From the NCBI GenBank assembly GCA_015039365.1, contig WION01000334.1, positions 1 through 56,959 of the forward strand: a stretch of 56,959 bases of DNA, read 5' to 3'. Below the pieces are notes generated by a model. That model saw nothing but the letters and a program-made list of their open reading frames with translations. It was not told where the DNA came from and made no database searches. Below, in pieces: positions 25,279-37,131 of this stretch; the stretch's first letter is position 1; each line of letters opens with the position of its first letter. Both the position numbers and the translations under genes were made by a program. The stretch is from Amanita rubescens (taxonomy: Eukaryota; Basidiomycota; Agaricomycetes; Agaricales; Amanitaceae).

Positions 25279-25676
25279 ATGAAGGTACAGTTCTTACTGC
25301 AGCCTTTATGACGGTGATCTACTTACGCGTTTGCCCAGTTCACTGCTTCCACTGGTAGCGTCATTGCTCTTGCTCTCATCGGCGTCGCTACCGCTGCCGG
25401 CCCCATTGCGGCGCGCGAACCCTTCCCTGCTCTCCCCCCTGGCCATCCTATCCACCCCGGCCATCCTCACGTAAGAATAGATCAATTACGCTCGTGATTC
25501 GATTTTTAATGTGGCTGTAGTGCCTGAGGTCCAAATGCAGATGCGATGGAAGGCCGCACGGATTCTGCGGCCATCAGGAACCCCACTTCGAAGGTTGTGA
25601 CGAAGATCACCTCTACGAATGTCTCAGAGGTGGAGAGACTTGTGACCTTGGTTTTAAGTTCTCTTGCAGGAGATGA
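25279..25676 (+). CDS. Small secreted 8-cysteine protein with Pro/His linker
   Basis: Predicted secreted protein of 97 residues in three exons: 25279-25284 (Met-Lys), 25339-25470 and 25521-25676. Exon 2 encodes the signal peptide (FTASTGSVIALALIGVATA) and a short linker rich in Pro, Gly and His (ALPPGHPIHPGHPH). Exon 3 encodes the Cys domain with spacing C-x4-C-x-C-x7-C-x9-C-x7-C-x6-C-x7-C, with landmarks CRCDG, FCGH, DHLYEC and TCDLGFKF. The linker site is where the paralogue at 32835 carries its collagen-like expansion. The exon 3 boundary (CAC/gtaagaatag) is identical in the two genes, and both lie in the segmental duplication. Function is unknown; secretion and disulfide bonding are the supported inferences. 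Confidence 0.85.
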
Positions 25677-26899
25677 GGCCTGGGTAAGGTCAAGCTCTGA
25701 ATTTGAAGTCGTTGTGTCGTGAACAATTTGTTCTATGTTCTGCTTTGTTGTCTGTTAGTCCCTGTAGTAGTATGATGTATCCAGATTGGACAATTTGAGA
25801 CAGATGATTTTTGCATGGCTCGTTAAGCTTTCACTTTAGAACCTAAATTCAATAGGTGCGGTCCGTATTGCACATAAATGTCACAATGACGGGCTGCGGT
25901 TCGTGACCCACCCGTGATCTAGCGTAAGCCGACGCGAACGTCAAGCTGCTACTCCCACTCCTACGGGCCTGAGCCGATCCAATACTGCCTCTCCATTCAA
26001 CACTGCAGGCGCCGTCGCCGCCGATGGCAGCAACAACCCAGGTAACTTGCCTCCGCGCCTACGCTGAGCGTCGGACGTGTTGTTCGTGTTGTCATGGCCG
26101 GATTCGATGCATTGCGCTCTATTTGGAATACTCTCCACGGCTGGTCATTGGTCCATAAATGTTACGTGGATAAAATGCGACCAAGCGTCGTAAATGAGCC
26201 CCATGCACTTGTCTCCGGTGGTCGCCTTTGAGTCAAATCCGCTCTTCAATGACCATCAACTGTGCCTATATGACGTGGCCCATCAGATATGAAGTAATAG
26301 AGAAAGCAGGGCTTACCGGTCCCAAGCTCCTCACGCAGCGTTCCTCACTCCTCCTCCATACTGTTCTCCTCTCGCTCACGTACGGTGGGCGGAATATGTT
26401 CAAGGGCTCGTCTCTGAGTCGTCAGTCGATGGGGCCTGCAGACGTCCACCTCACTTTTGGTGACATCGCCCCAAGCTCGAACGCATTGCCCCGGAATTAG
26501 AGGGCGTGAACTCTGGCCAGGTGCTGTTCGCTCTCCGGGTGGGAAGGTGTTTGGCGATGGCTGAACATCACTCAATTTATGCGGATGGCGATGAAGGGTT
26601 GATGTGGTGGGGCAAAGCATTCCATTTCATTCTCTTCTAGTGCCATGGTTGACGCTTTATTTCCGAAGCAGCCATCAGGCAACTCAGGGCATAGATGGAA
26701 ACCAACTATTGGAGCAAAGTAACGGGACGTCCAGAGCGGAGAGGCAGAAGGGTGGTTTCTTCTTTCATCTGTTCGCATAACTGACTGGACTTTCATAGAT
26801 CACGGTTACCATCAGCATCATTTATCTTCGCTTCCTGGGGCTGTTCCTTCCCTCGCGGCATTCTTCGTCCCTCGCCTCTGGCTTCAGGCGATCCTCGAT

Positions 26900-28600
26900 T
26901 CTTGATGATAAAATCCAAATCCTACAAAAATATCAGAAAAGAAAAACCCTGAAATCTAGACTGGGGCTGGCGCACGTTCCTTCTCTCTCATCTTTTTTCC
27001 GGTCGTTTCATACGAAAACCCAATTCAAAACTCAGAGCAAACTCGGATTTAGCTTGTTCTTTCTATCTTGTCTCTTTTCTTGATTTTCCCAATACCCCCA
27101 CTAGACGACTCCCATATGCCCATAAAACCTTTATAAAAATCGAAAAAGAATAATAAAAAAGGTTAAAACCGCATAAAACGTTTAGAAAAGTTTCGTACTT
27201 TCTTCTCTTTTCCTTCATTCGGACCTTCTTTTATCTTCTATCGGACTTTCTTTTATCTTCTATCGGCGTTGCTGATATCCACAGATTGCCATGGGCGAAC
27301 GTCAAGTCAGGCGGGCGACGACAGGCAGAAAAATCGACACGAGATGAAAACGGGGTCGGAAATTTTGTTTTGTTCCTCCATTTACACAACTTCAGCTATT
27401 GACGTCTCCCCCGGCGCAGATTCTTTTTAGACGTTACAGACGGACTTCAAGAACATGAATTTGGTAACGTACGGAGATGGTCTGTTCGTCGTTTCTTCCG
27501 AAATCCACGATAAGGGCAGACGCCGAATGGCAGAGGATGGAGAATGAGGCGTCGGGAATGGCGCTTCGCTTTCTTTTTTATCTTCCTCACCCACATGGCT
27601 AAGATGTCCAGAATTCTTTTTCTCTCCATCGTTGTGGTTACATTTCAGCTTGTGGTGGTCATGAAGTGGGGCGGGCAGCGGCGGCGAAACAAATGAAGAT
27701 CCAGGAGACGCAGGCTACGTCACGGGCGAGATAACCGAAAAAGGTGTGTGATTCATCTCTTCTTCGTTGACATAACCCATAGTCCAGATTCTTTCACCGT
27801 CAAACCTAGATTCCTTAGATTGTGGGCCATGGCGGGCATCGTTTATCTCTGCTTTCCGATGTGTTCTTCTGCGGCTGCTTCTCCTTGGTGCTAGTAGTTC
27901 GTCCCCATTGGGCGAGCGTTAAATCAGGCGGGCCGCGACGGGCAAAAGATTCGCTATAAGATGGAACGATTTTTCTTTTGTTCCTGTCTTCCTTCATCCC
28001 TTTAATCAGGCCAGGGGCTCATTCTTCTTTACGGGCGAACGAGGGCGGGGCGGGCGACTATCATGTGAAAGAAGAGCGGGCGTCTATTTTTTTTTTCGTT
28101 CCTACGTCTCTTCCGTCAACGTTGCTGAAATTTTCATGGGAGAACAATACAGGTGGGCGACGACGAGCCAAGACAATCGATATACACTTGAAGAATGCGC
28201 TTGGAAATTTTTTTTGTGCCTTTCTCTTTTCGTTCCCTTTGATCCTTGAAGTTGACGTCTCCGTATTCTCTTGAGTTCAAGGGCGACCGCAGAGCGAAAT
28301 TTTCCTTTCCATTCTCGTCTTCTCAGAGCCTTACCACCCTGCGCGTCTAACGAGATCATGCCAATATCTTTGAGCCTACGAGACGGCAAAGCTGAGTAGT
28401 GGCGCGTACCCAAGATTGGTAAGTTTCGTTTTGTCTTCTGTTCTTCCTCTTTTTCGTCAAGAGGGAATGGTGGAGATGGCGGACAGTGAGAGTCCTGGCC
28501 GAACTACTCGCTGCTCGAGGGTTTCTGACTCCAATTTTTTATTATTTACATACCTTTTTTCAACCATCTCTCTCGACTCTTCTTTTAGTTACGTTTCCAG
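26900..28600. repeat. Second inverted relative of the 7-10.9 kb repeat tract
   Basis: Reverse-complement landmarks of the left tract: ATCTAGACTGGGGCTGGCGC at about 26954, GGGCGAACGTCAAGTCAGG at about 27294, GGGCGAGCGTTAAATCAGG at about 27911, and CGTCAAGAGGGAATGG at about 28456 followed by a block matching 7103-7200. It sits at the head of segmental duplication copy 2, as the 21.7 kb tract sits at the head of copy 1. No genes. Confidence 0.7.
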
Positions 28601-31600
28601 GGAATGGGGTTATCTCCTTGTCGAGTCGATCAGCACATTTAAAACAGTTCTGAATAACTGACAGTAATAGTATTAGTATTACAGTCAGTATTATCTAAAA
28701 AAATGGAAATTCACACGGCCCCACCTCGTGTCCTTCTCCGCCCCCCAGCCCCCCAGAGAAGAAACGAACAGTTAGGTATCTAGAAGATGTTGTTACGAGC
28801 GCTATGTTAACTAACGCGTCGTTTAGCTCTAGATCCGATCCTATCAACCTCGTTGGCGGAGAGCGCATCACTCAAAATACTTAAAATGCCATCTATGCAG
28901 TGCTATCCCTCTGCTTGTACGTCGAATTTCTGAGCGGGTTAGTGAAAGACAAGGAAAAGGCGCTTGGATTGTATGTTATCCTACAATCGTCCTGTTTTCT
29001 GTCGCGTATTGACTTCGTGTAGATCCCTGCATTACGGATACTATTTTCCCTTCAAAAACACCTGTCCTCGTTGTATTCCGACGCATCAACATCACCTAGC
29101 ACTCATCCTCAATTTCACACGTCTCACTTCCGCAATATGGTATCCTATGTCCTTCTAACACTTATACGAGACGTGTGAGGTCATCTCGTGGGCTTCATCC
29201 CCTGTGCAGCGTATGTCGCATATTCTTCTCATTCGCCTTCCTTGACCTTCCCCCTTCAAGATAAAACATTGCAACACGACCGAAGTCGCATATATGTTTA
29301 CCTTCAAAGTTTTTCTCGATTTGGCGTGGGGCCCAAGCCACATTGCTCTGTAACCCCACAGTCAGTGCAGTGAAGGCATCAACTGATGGAACTATCCTGG
29401 ACGAAGCAGTTTTTTCGAATCGCTAGGGATGTCGGCGATTGCCCGTTATCAATGCGTTGCTCAAATGTATGAAAGGCTGTAACCTGAACGTAAATCTCAA
29501 ACACCGCGTATGAAACGTCGTTGACCAAAGCGGCCCCTGACCTGGCCGCGTGACAGAGCTCTCCCTTCATTCTTCGCGAGTAAATCACTTGCAAATCGAT
29601 CAACCCCGAGTTGCCTCATTTCAGGCACCTTCTTGGCACCTTGGCATCTTCTGTCTGCCAAGGTCATCGTTTCATTATGAAATGTCAACAGTGATGTCCC
29701 TCCATGTCAACCGCAAACCATTCTTGCCTAGTGATCCGTCTACTTTTACCAGAGGGACCGAAAACATGCTTTGTCTAACTCTCGATTTGGCCTTTGCAGT
29801 CACCGATCACCGTATAACATTGGCAAAGACGATCCGTTGTTGGAAATCTTCCCAAAGCCTGGAAACGATCACCATCTCCACCCATTCAGATTTCCTTTCT
29901 TCGCTAGCTTGTCGACCTTCTCGGTGAAACAGATGTTAACCGAAGGAATAAGAATGAGCCAGCCTTGTCATAGACATTGATCAGCATGTTCTGGCGTTTC
30001 CTGGGATAACGGATGAGGTGTATAGGAACTTGAAGGGCGGAGAGGGCGAGCCAGCCCATCTCACCTTCCAACCTGTGTGGTGACACTCGATGGCGGGTGC
30101 ACAAGGCAGGCGGGACCGTCAAGGAAATTTTTTCGAGGGCTCTCGATAGCAGAATCCGCACCGCGCTATGGATGGGTCCCATTTCGCTTCGTTCCGGCCA
30201 TGGATCCAGGTTGAGGAAAGACTCAAGGGCCCCTTCTGCGCCCTTAACTCTATACGCCTACATTTAGGAACGACTAAACCAAATCATATAGGAAACGGCG
30301 GGCATTATTCGCCAGGATTGGGCACGATCAGGGCATTGGACAAACTCATCTTTCTTTCCATAATTGCTCTGTCTACCTTTGGTGCACCTCGTTTAGATCA
30401 TGGACGAGTCTCAGGCCCTGGAAGGCGAATAAAATTTAATCCAAATGGTCAACGAGAAGCCGGTATTGGCGGTCCAGTACAGCCCTGTCGGGACCCGTTT
30501 TTCCTCAAGAGGAATTAACAGCGGTGAGAACAGCCCGAGTCCTCGGTTTCTTGACCACATTATGACATACGCACACTTTCCCTTCCTTCATCGTTTAACG
30601 ATGAATTTTTCATTTTTATTTCCTCTCGTCGTGTATCCTTGTGGCTCCCGGATCACGACTTTCAAGGTAACTAATCTACACTTAAAATTCACTAGAGGGT
30701 TAGGGCATCCGTTGTAATCGGATGTATTCAGCAACCGTGAGAAATTCCACGGGCATACCTGGAATCCATCTCGCTCTCTTCTGTCCGTAAGCATCGACTT
30801 CGGCTCTGGACGTGCAACAAGAGAGGCGTTGCGGTGATAGAGTGCCAGGCACGGGCTAGTTAGCCTGCATTGGTCACAATTGAATTCCTTCCAAACCTGT
30901 GCCAGCGGTTCAGGCGAACAGTTCCAAAACTGGAAGCTAAACGTTGTCAACACGACGCACTGCACCATGGCTGTACCATGAGTAAAATACCCTCTCAGTG
31001 ACCGTCTTCTCCTGCATTTACACCCATACTGTAGTCGATGCTGTGCAAAAACATATTTCGGTGCCGCTAGCTTGACTAGCGCCAGCGGCTAGCAGTAACT
31101 TGATTCAAGGCGACAAAGCTTCGGGCGTTCACATGTCACACCACAGCATCCGACTCGATTTAGTTGAGGCAGATGTATTCCCTGTTCAAGAAGCAAGACA
31201 TAAAGGGCTGGTAAGGAGATTTTGTGCCGCAAAACAGGGGTATGTTTTAAAGTTCCAAATATCAGCACGGAAATAAACTCGGTTGTTTGGTGATACTTCC
31301 TTGCTAGGACGGAATTTCTGTTGGGAATCTAATGAACGAAACCTTTCACGCGCGGTGAAGAGTCTCTGGGTATGATCGGTCCGCAATACGAGGAAAGACA
31401 GACAAAGTCCATCACAGGTCAGTCGAAAATTATGACGTTGCGCCGTTTCTGATTGATATCAATCTTAGCGTGGATTACATAACAATCTTACTCGGGGCAG
31501 CCGAGATCCGGTCCCCGGAAAGTTAATTGACATCAATGATTTGCTGCAAACGCGCCATGACTTCTAGAATCGCAACTCCTTCTCCGTTATGTTTGTTACG

Positions 31601-32728
31601 GGGATATACTTTTGCGGTACATTTTGACGAGAGGGCTGTGAAGACATGCTCGAAAAATGTGTCCAATCCGAGTGATGCGAGTCATTACCGAATTTGGACA
31701 CCGTGACATTCCCGTCTCGATCCACGTTTTCTTGGCATCACGATCGGCGATTGGTGATCGGTGATCATGTAGTATGGTTACAACGTCAAGTAGAATCACA
31801 CCTTGCCCAGTCAAACCGATAAGATTCCTCGAAGATTCCAGGCGCCCCAATGGTACGTGACGCTGTAATGCCTGGCGAAATAACGTTAGACAAAACGTAC
31901 ATACGGGGCATCCATCGTCACCAGAGCTCACGACTTAACAAAATTTAATCCCTATCGAGAGCAAAGTTCTCTCGACATAATAACGGTCTAGGGAAGCCGA
32001 AAGAAAGGAACTGGGTGAGCCAATGGACTTTCCTGTTTCACCGCCTTGAAGAACTCACAGCAAAAAATATGTCAATGCAGCTAGATTTAACATATCCTTG
32101 TCAGGCAGCCCTTACTACGAGCCAGAGCACAGCCCAGGCGCCTCTCGCGTATCTCCACCCTAAGATCTTGTCATAAAACCTGGTCGCGGTGTCCATACTA
32201 CACTGGTACATAGCATAGCGTCATTCTGATATCTCCATTCTCAAATCCTGACAATTTGTATCAACCCAGATCAACCCTCGTGTAAAGCCACAACCCCTTC
32301 ATTGAATAGAGAAGACTGACTGATCATCACGAGTTCATTCACGTAAATATGGAGAATGATAATTTTACACTCGATCGTAAGTCAATATCCTCCGCCTACA
32401 TACCATCTCGTTCTGCCTCGCTGAAATGCAAAAAATGAGGCAATTTGCCCGCGTGCGGCCATCGAATCACTGCTGCACAATGCTATAAACGGATCTTGGA
32501 TATTGAATATTGAAACTCAATCTAAGCCGATTCTGTTGGTGGCGTTCCACAGGAACCCAGGGTCCATGTTTCTGCATCCATCAAGGCATGATAGTGATCG
32601 CATATGCTTTTGAGGCAAACATGAGTGACACCCATAGTGGGTGAATCATCAAAATAGTCCCCAGCGGCCGCAAGACATACCATTTCACGAACGAGGAAAT
32701 TAGGAATCACGGCTACATCTATATTGTT

Positions 32729-32758
32729 AACGTCGTCAAAAAAGTATAAAGAGGCCTC
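32729..32758 (+). promoter_or_regulatory. Core promoter of collagen-like secreted gene
   Basis: AACGTCGTCAAAAAAGTATAAAGAGGCCTC matches the family core almost base for base (apart from the A-run) and lies about 85 bp before the ATG. CAGCGGCCGCAAGACATACC at about 32662 is shared with the 25.2 kb gene. Confidence 0.7.
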
Positions 32759-32834
32759 GGTTCGGCTTCACTCAGCAGACAAATTTCTTCTCTCTGTGTC
32801 GAATTTGAATCCTCATCTTACACACGACATAACA

Positions 32835-33515
32835 ATGAAGGTACGGACGGTTCTTACTGTAACCTGTATGACAATGGTCAACTTACGCATTTTCCTAGAT
32901 CACTGCTTTCAGTAGCATCATTGCTCTTGCCCTCATCGGCGTCGCCGCCGCCGTCGGCCCCATTGCAGCCCGCGAACCCCTCCCGCCTGGCCCACCCGGC
33001 CACCCAGGCCCTCCAGGCCCCCCTAGTCCCGGCCCACCTGGCCCACCTGGTCCCGGCCACCCCGGCCCTCCTGGCCCTCCTGGCCCTCCTAGTCCCCCTC
33101 CCGGCCCCCCTGGCCCCCCTAGTCCCCCTCCTGGCCCACCTGGCCCTCCTGGTCCCGGCCACCCCGGCCCTCCAGGCCCTCCAGGCCCACCTAGTCCCCC
33201 TCCCGGCCCCCCTGGCCCTCCCGGCTTCCCGGGCCCCCCTGGCTTTCCTGGACACGGCCATCCTAGACACGTAAGAATAGATCAATTATTGTCGTGATTT
33301 GTCCCTTAATGTTGTTGTAGTGCATGAGGTCCAGATGCAGATGCGATGGAAGGCCGCGCGAATTCTGCGGCCATAGGGTACACCGCTTCGAGCACCGCTT
33401 CGAACATTGCCGTGAAGATCACCTCTACATATGTCTCCGAGATGGTGAGACTTGTGACCTTGGTTTCCAGTTCTTTTGCATGAGGCGAGGCCTGGGCGAC
33501 GACGACGAGTTTTGA
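32835..33515 (+). CDS. Secreted collagen-like protein with 8-Cys C-terminal domain
   Basis: Predicted secreted protein of 190 residues: exons 32835-32840 (Met-Lys), 32899-33270 and 33321-33515. The signal peptide (ITAFSSIIALALIGVAAA) is followed by REPLPPGPPGH and then about 100 residues dominated by Gly-Pro-Pro and Gly-X-Y triplets. Units such as GPPGPPGPGHPGPPGPP recur, with periodic SPPPGPP and SPGPP interruptions, and the tract ends GFPGPPGFPGHGHPRH. Exon 3 is the family's 8-Cys domain (CRCDG, FCGH, DHLYIC, TCDLGFQFFC). Its fourth-to-fifth Cys loop is lengthened to 13 residues by a duplicated HRFEH, and it has an acidic tail DDDEF. Perfect triplets are broken by the SPPPG units, so one continuous triple helix is unlikely; short helical or polyproline-II rods are plausible. 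No prolyl hydroxylase gene is nearby. The paralogue at 25279 has only a short linker here, so the repeat arose by expansion within exon 2. Confidence 0.88.
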
Positions 33516-34687
33516 GATTGTTGTGTCATGAACAAGTTTTTCTGTGCTCTGTTCTGTTGTGTCTTCCCTGTAGTATGACAGTGTATCCAGATTGGACTAT
33601 TTGTTAGTTTCCTGTAGTACGGTGTATCCGGATTGGACAATTTGAGACAGTTGATTGTGCACGAGCTCGTTAAGTTTTCGGTTTAGGACCAAAATTCACT
33701 ACATTCATTTACGAACACCTCAGAAGCATGCGACTCGAGGATTATGACGGACAAACCGTGCCGGCCTGTTGTTATATTCTGGCGTGAACCGCCGTGAATG
33801 TCAAGCTGGCACTCTCGCTCTCATCGCTACCTTCATTCAACGCTGCAAACGCCGCCGCCGCCGATGGCAGCAACAACTCAGATGACTTGCACACCGCATA
33901 TGATGAGCACAGGACATGTACCTGCCTCAAGTGTTCACTTTAACTGCAATAAATACGGACGTGAGCACGAAAAGAAAAAGAATGTATAGGCGAATGGTCG
34001 AAACGGCCGAAAAAGAAACCGAGAGATGGTGTGATTAAGAAAATTTCCATTTATTACGCAGACAGTACAGCTGACAGGGTGTTAGTTGGTGATGATAAAG
34101 GGAGAGATGAGAAAAACCCACATAACAAAGTCTGGAAAGCGTTGATTAGAGACGATGTGGAAGAGAGGTATTTATCGGTTACTCAGTCATAGATTCACCA
34201 GCACTACGAGTCTATGCTTGTCCATAGCGGCATTTCTCGATAGGATAAAGAACGTTAACGAGCGCTGCTCGAAGAATGAGGAAATTAGGACGAACTTGTC
34301 TGCAACGGGAGTAATTGAACCCATCCGTTTCACGGCTTGTGCTCCTCCGCTCCGAGGGAATTGAAGAAATTGGTCTCTTTTATCTTGAGATCTGCTGATT
34401 TTCATTCCTTAGACGCCATGTCCTTGCTCGTCATGGTTGGGAGTTCACCAGGTATTTATATCAGCTGACGACGCTCTCTCTTAAACTGGGATTATTCTTG
34501 TCCTTCAAGTAGACAAAGAGAGAGGGGATTTTGGCTTTATATGCGGTGTCATACCACCAAAATGTGAATAAGTAGCGGATTCGATGCCTTGCGCTACCCA
34601 GGTTGATGGTGAAAATGCGACTCACGAGCACTCGAGTCAGATGCCAAAGCGTCGTAAATGAGCTCGATCCACTTGGTGTCCACCATC
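33516..34687. other. Intergenic, 3' end of duplication and unique DNA
   Basis: 33540-33645 contains a local duplication around GTGTATCCAGATTGGAC and GTGTATCCGGATTGGAC. 33780-33900 matches 25920-26060 (CGCCGCCGATGGCAGCAAC). No intact gene was seen from there to arm B. Confidence 0.4.
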
Positions 34688-37131
34688 GGTTTATAAAGCA
34701 TGTAGACTTGCAGCTACAACGTCGCTCCGGAGAACCAAGCGAAAAAATACGACTGCCAGACATGCCACGTACTAGTAGTAAGATGTTTTGTCTTTTCCAT
34801 GAGGAAGTTGTACTGAACCAACGTCATCACCGCCGGTGACAAGTCAATACCTTAATTCCAGTCATTTATCATGATTGAGGGTGTTGTAGATGTCGAGGCA
34901 GCAAGTGATATATTTCTGACGAGTACCAAGGACGAGCAGACACATAGTAAGCATGACAATCTCTCAGCCAAAATGGAATACAGTTATCTCTTCAACCCCT
35001 CCGTGCTCCGAGTCCCAGTCGTACTGCCAACCGTAAGTTATACGACGTAAAGTCATGCCTTGCAAATACCTTAAAACCCAACACTCTCTCGTCGTCCATG
35101 AACCACCTATTATAATCATACACCTCGGGAGCTGTGTATATCGTACAGCCCAATCCCATCTCGATCACCTCCGCAAAAACATTACCATGATCAAAGTAGT
35201 CTCCTTTCCGTCCTACAACCAACTCTCCTGGCAGATTATCTTGAGGATTGCAGACGTTATATGGGTTGAAATCGACTATGCTGAGTCGGCACCTTTCACC
35301 ATTCTCGTCGTCATCGACGGGCTCAAGACGCATCCATCTTTGCCCAGCGGAAGAGGTGTACCAGGTTCGAGCCTTGCCCCCGACGTCGAGCCACCTTGAG
35401 ATAGGTGGTCCCCATTCAGACCAAGGAATTGACTTCACGGTATACACCTTTCCGGAGGGTGCCTCAAAGTCCGTGATAGTGGAGAAAGAGTATGGCATTC
35501 CAGAGTCGTCATACATGACCACCTCGTTATTGGAATGAGCTAGAACATTGAATGGGGGAGGCACACCTGTCCGTCTGAGGTTCGTAATGGTTTCTAGAAG
35601 AGATCGGCGGCGGATGAAAAGAACGAATGTTCGGTTGGTTTGGTTTGGGGAAAGGGCGGTACTAATAACAACCCTGATCATGATCGTGGTTTCGTCTACA
35701 GAAGTGTGGAATGGTTTAGGTGAAGTGCGTAGAACGTTATGTGGGCCAGGTCGACCACTGCAATAAAATCCACTGATAGAATATTCCTTGGATAGAGCAG
35801 GAAAACGAAGACTTAACACTTGATATGGAACGCTATCTGCTTCCTTGGGGATCTCCCAAACTTCATGTTGGCCCCGGATATCGTTGGGTATCAGAAGAAT
35901 TTCGGGTGATACAAAAGCAAGAAAAAAGTAGGCCCTCTCCCAAGTTCGATGTTTCTAACGCAAAAAAGACAAATGTTTAGGAAAGAAAATGGATTAGGGT
36001 AGCTACTTACCAATCTCTTATGGCCCGTCTTCCAGTCGAAGATATATAGTTGATCCCCCCCGCGAGTCCCGACTAGGAGAGCAAGGTTGTCGCCGGCGAT
36101 TTCCAGCTTAATGATCTGATTTAGTTCGTAGTTGTCTTGTATATCGATTCGTGGACAATGTGCCAACGGATGGTATTCTCCAGTGGAGAATTGAAGAAGA
36201 GTCATGTATATTGAACACCGTGGCATGGTGCCTTCTTGATCGACATGCGTCGACCTGGTGTTTAAAGTGAGAGTGTCATTCATAAAATAGGTTTTAGACG
36301 AACGCACGAGATGACGTTAACCATGAGATCATGTTCGTCAATGGCCATGCCCGCCTCACGGATAATATCTGCACGTGGACGATTCCAGGTCAACTCGACT
36401 ATTGGAGTATGATTGGGTATGGCTGTCCATCGTAGAACATCGTCGGGTGTGGATGGAAGCAAGCAATAGTGCAGGTGATAAATATGGACCGAGACATGGA
36501 AATAATACAGATAGACGCCCGATGTCAAGTCCCACACGGGATATCGGTTATGCACATCATCAAATGTCTTTATAAAGGCTGGCTGAAACCTGCACCATGC
36601 CTTTTCTCGCTTCATCAGAGCCTCGTAGCGTGCCGCGAATGAGAGCGTGCAATACGTGTTGTCAACGACGCCCGCCGCATGACAGGCCAATCGATACCGA
36701 AGGATCACCGAGGAATGTATGAAATTGTTGATTTGCTTTGATACCGGCAGGCACTTTCTGAGATCTTGTGCGTCTAGATGCATGAAAATTTCTTCGAGCA
36801 AATCGCCGGGGAGTGGAAGTGATGTAGTGGGGTTGCTTATGCGATAGATTAAAAGACATGAAGAAAAACAGGCGTGCGGACGAACCACGTAGCTCCAGTA
36901 ACATCGTCGCGAGCGCTCAGAGTCATTAGTCGGACTTAGAAACCTTATCTGCCGTCATCACGGTGACCCCAGTGAGAAATGGTCCGGGTGGGGAACGAGC
37001 TGGAAATTTACCGTTTTGCAGGCTCTTCTGCCGCAAACTACGTTTTTCTGCTTTAGAATAAATGTGGCAGGGCCAGTACTTAGAATTGCGCGCGTAGCAA
37101 AAGTACAATCTGCGTGAATCTGGTTGATACA
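34688..37131 (-). repeat. Inverted repeat, arm B (2.44 kb)
   Basis: Reverse-complement partner of 15582-18016, with about 16.7 kb between the arms. Visible differences are mostly single substitutions, one 9 bp insertion (near 36475-36500) and small indels, suggesting a recent duplication or gene conversion. Confidence 0.9.
34992..36904 (-). CDS. F-box protein, arm B copy (5' splice acceptor lost)
   Basis: Near-identical copy of the F-box gene at 15809-17714: exon 2 about 36847-36308, exon 3 36254-36011, exon 4 35954-34992. The F-box (LPGDLLEEIFMHLDAQDLRK) and downstream sequence are intact, and the second donor changed from GTACGT to GTGCGT, still usable. Three bases including the AG acceptor of the first intron are missing (CTTTTAGTAATC in arm A, CTTTTAATC here). 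From the arm A ATG (36904) translation now runs into another frame and stops at 36662. A product would need an internal start, such as the Met inside the F-box, which would cost the first half of that domain. It may be a pseudogene or a truncated protein. A 9 bp insertion lengthens one loop (YLYYFHVSVHIYHLHYC). Confidence 0.65.

Larger units (their letters stand above)
21715..26120 (+). repeat. Segmental duplication, copy 1
   Basis: Collinear with 26.9-34.0 kb in the same orientation. Matching landmarks include CTATGTTAACTAA (about 22880 and 28800), CCTCGTTGGCGGAGA (22930 and 28848), GAAAGACTCAAGGGC (23501 and 30214), GTTATGTTTGTTACGG (24759 and 31588), the secreted Cys-rich gene (25279 and 32835) and CCGCCGATGGCAGCAACAAC (about 26017 and 33855). 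Copies are diverged, and copy 2 has extra segments of several hundred bases. The DNA between 22.6 and 25.2 kb has no intact gene. Confidence 0.75.
26900..34000 (+). repeat. Segmental duplication, copy 2
   Basis: Same-orientation partner of 21.7-26.1 kb with the landmarks listed there. Relative to copy 1 it has extra DNA of about 0.8 kb near 29.5-30.2 kb and roughly 0.7 kb near 31.65-32.4 kb. Apart from the secreted gene at its right end, no intact coding region was found between 28.6 and 32.7 kb. Minus-strand fragments (about 23440 and 29530) share a short frame with EIYVQVT, possibly a dead gene. Confidence 0.7.
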
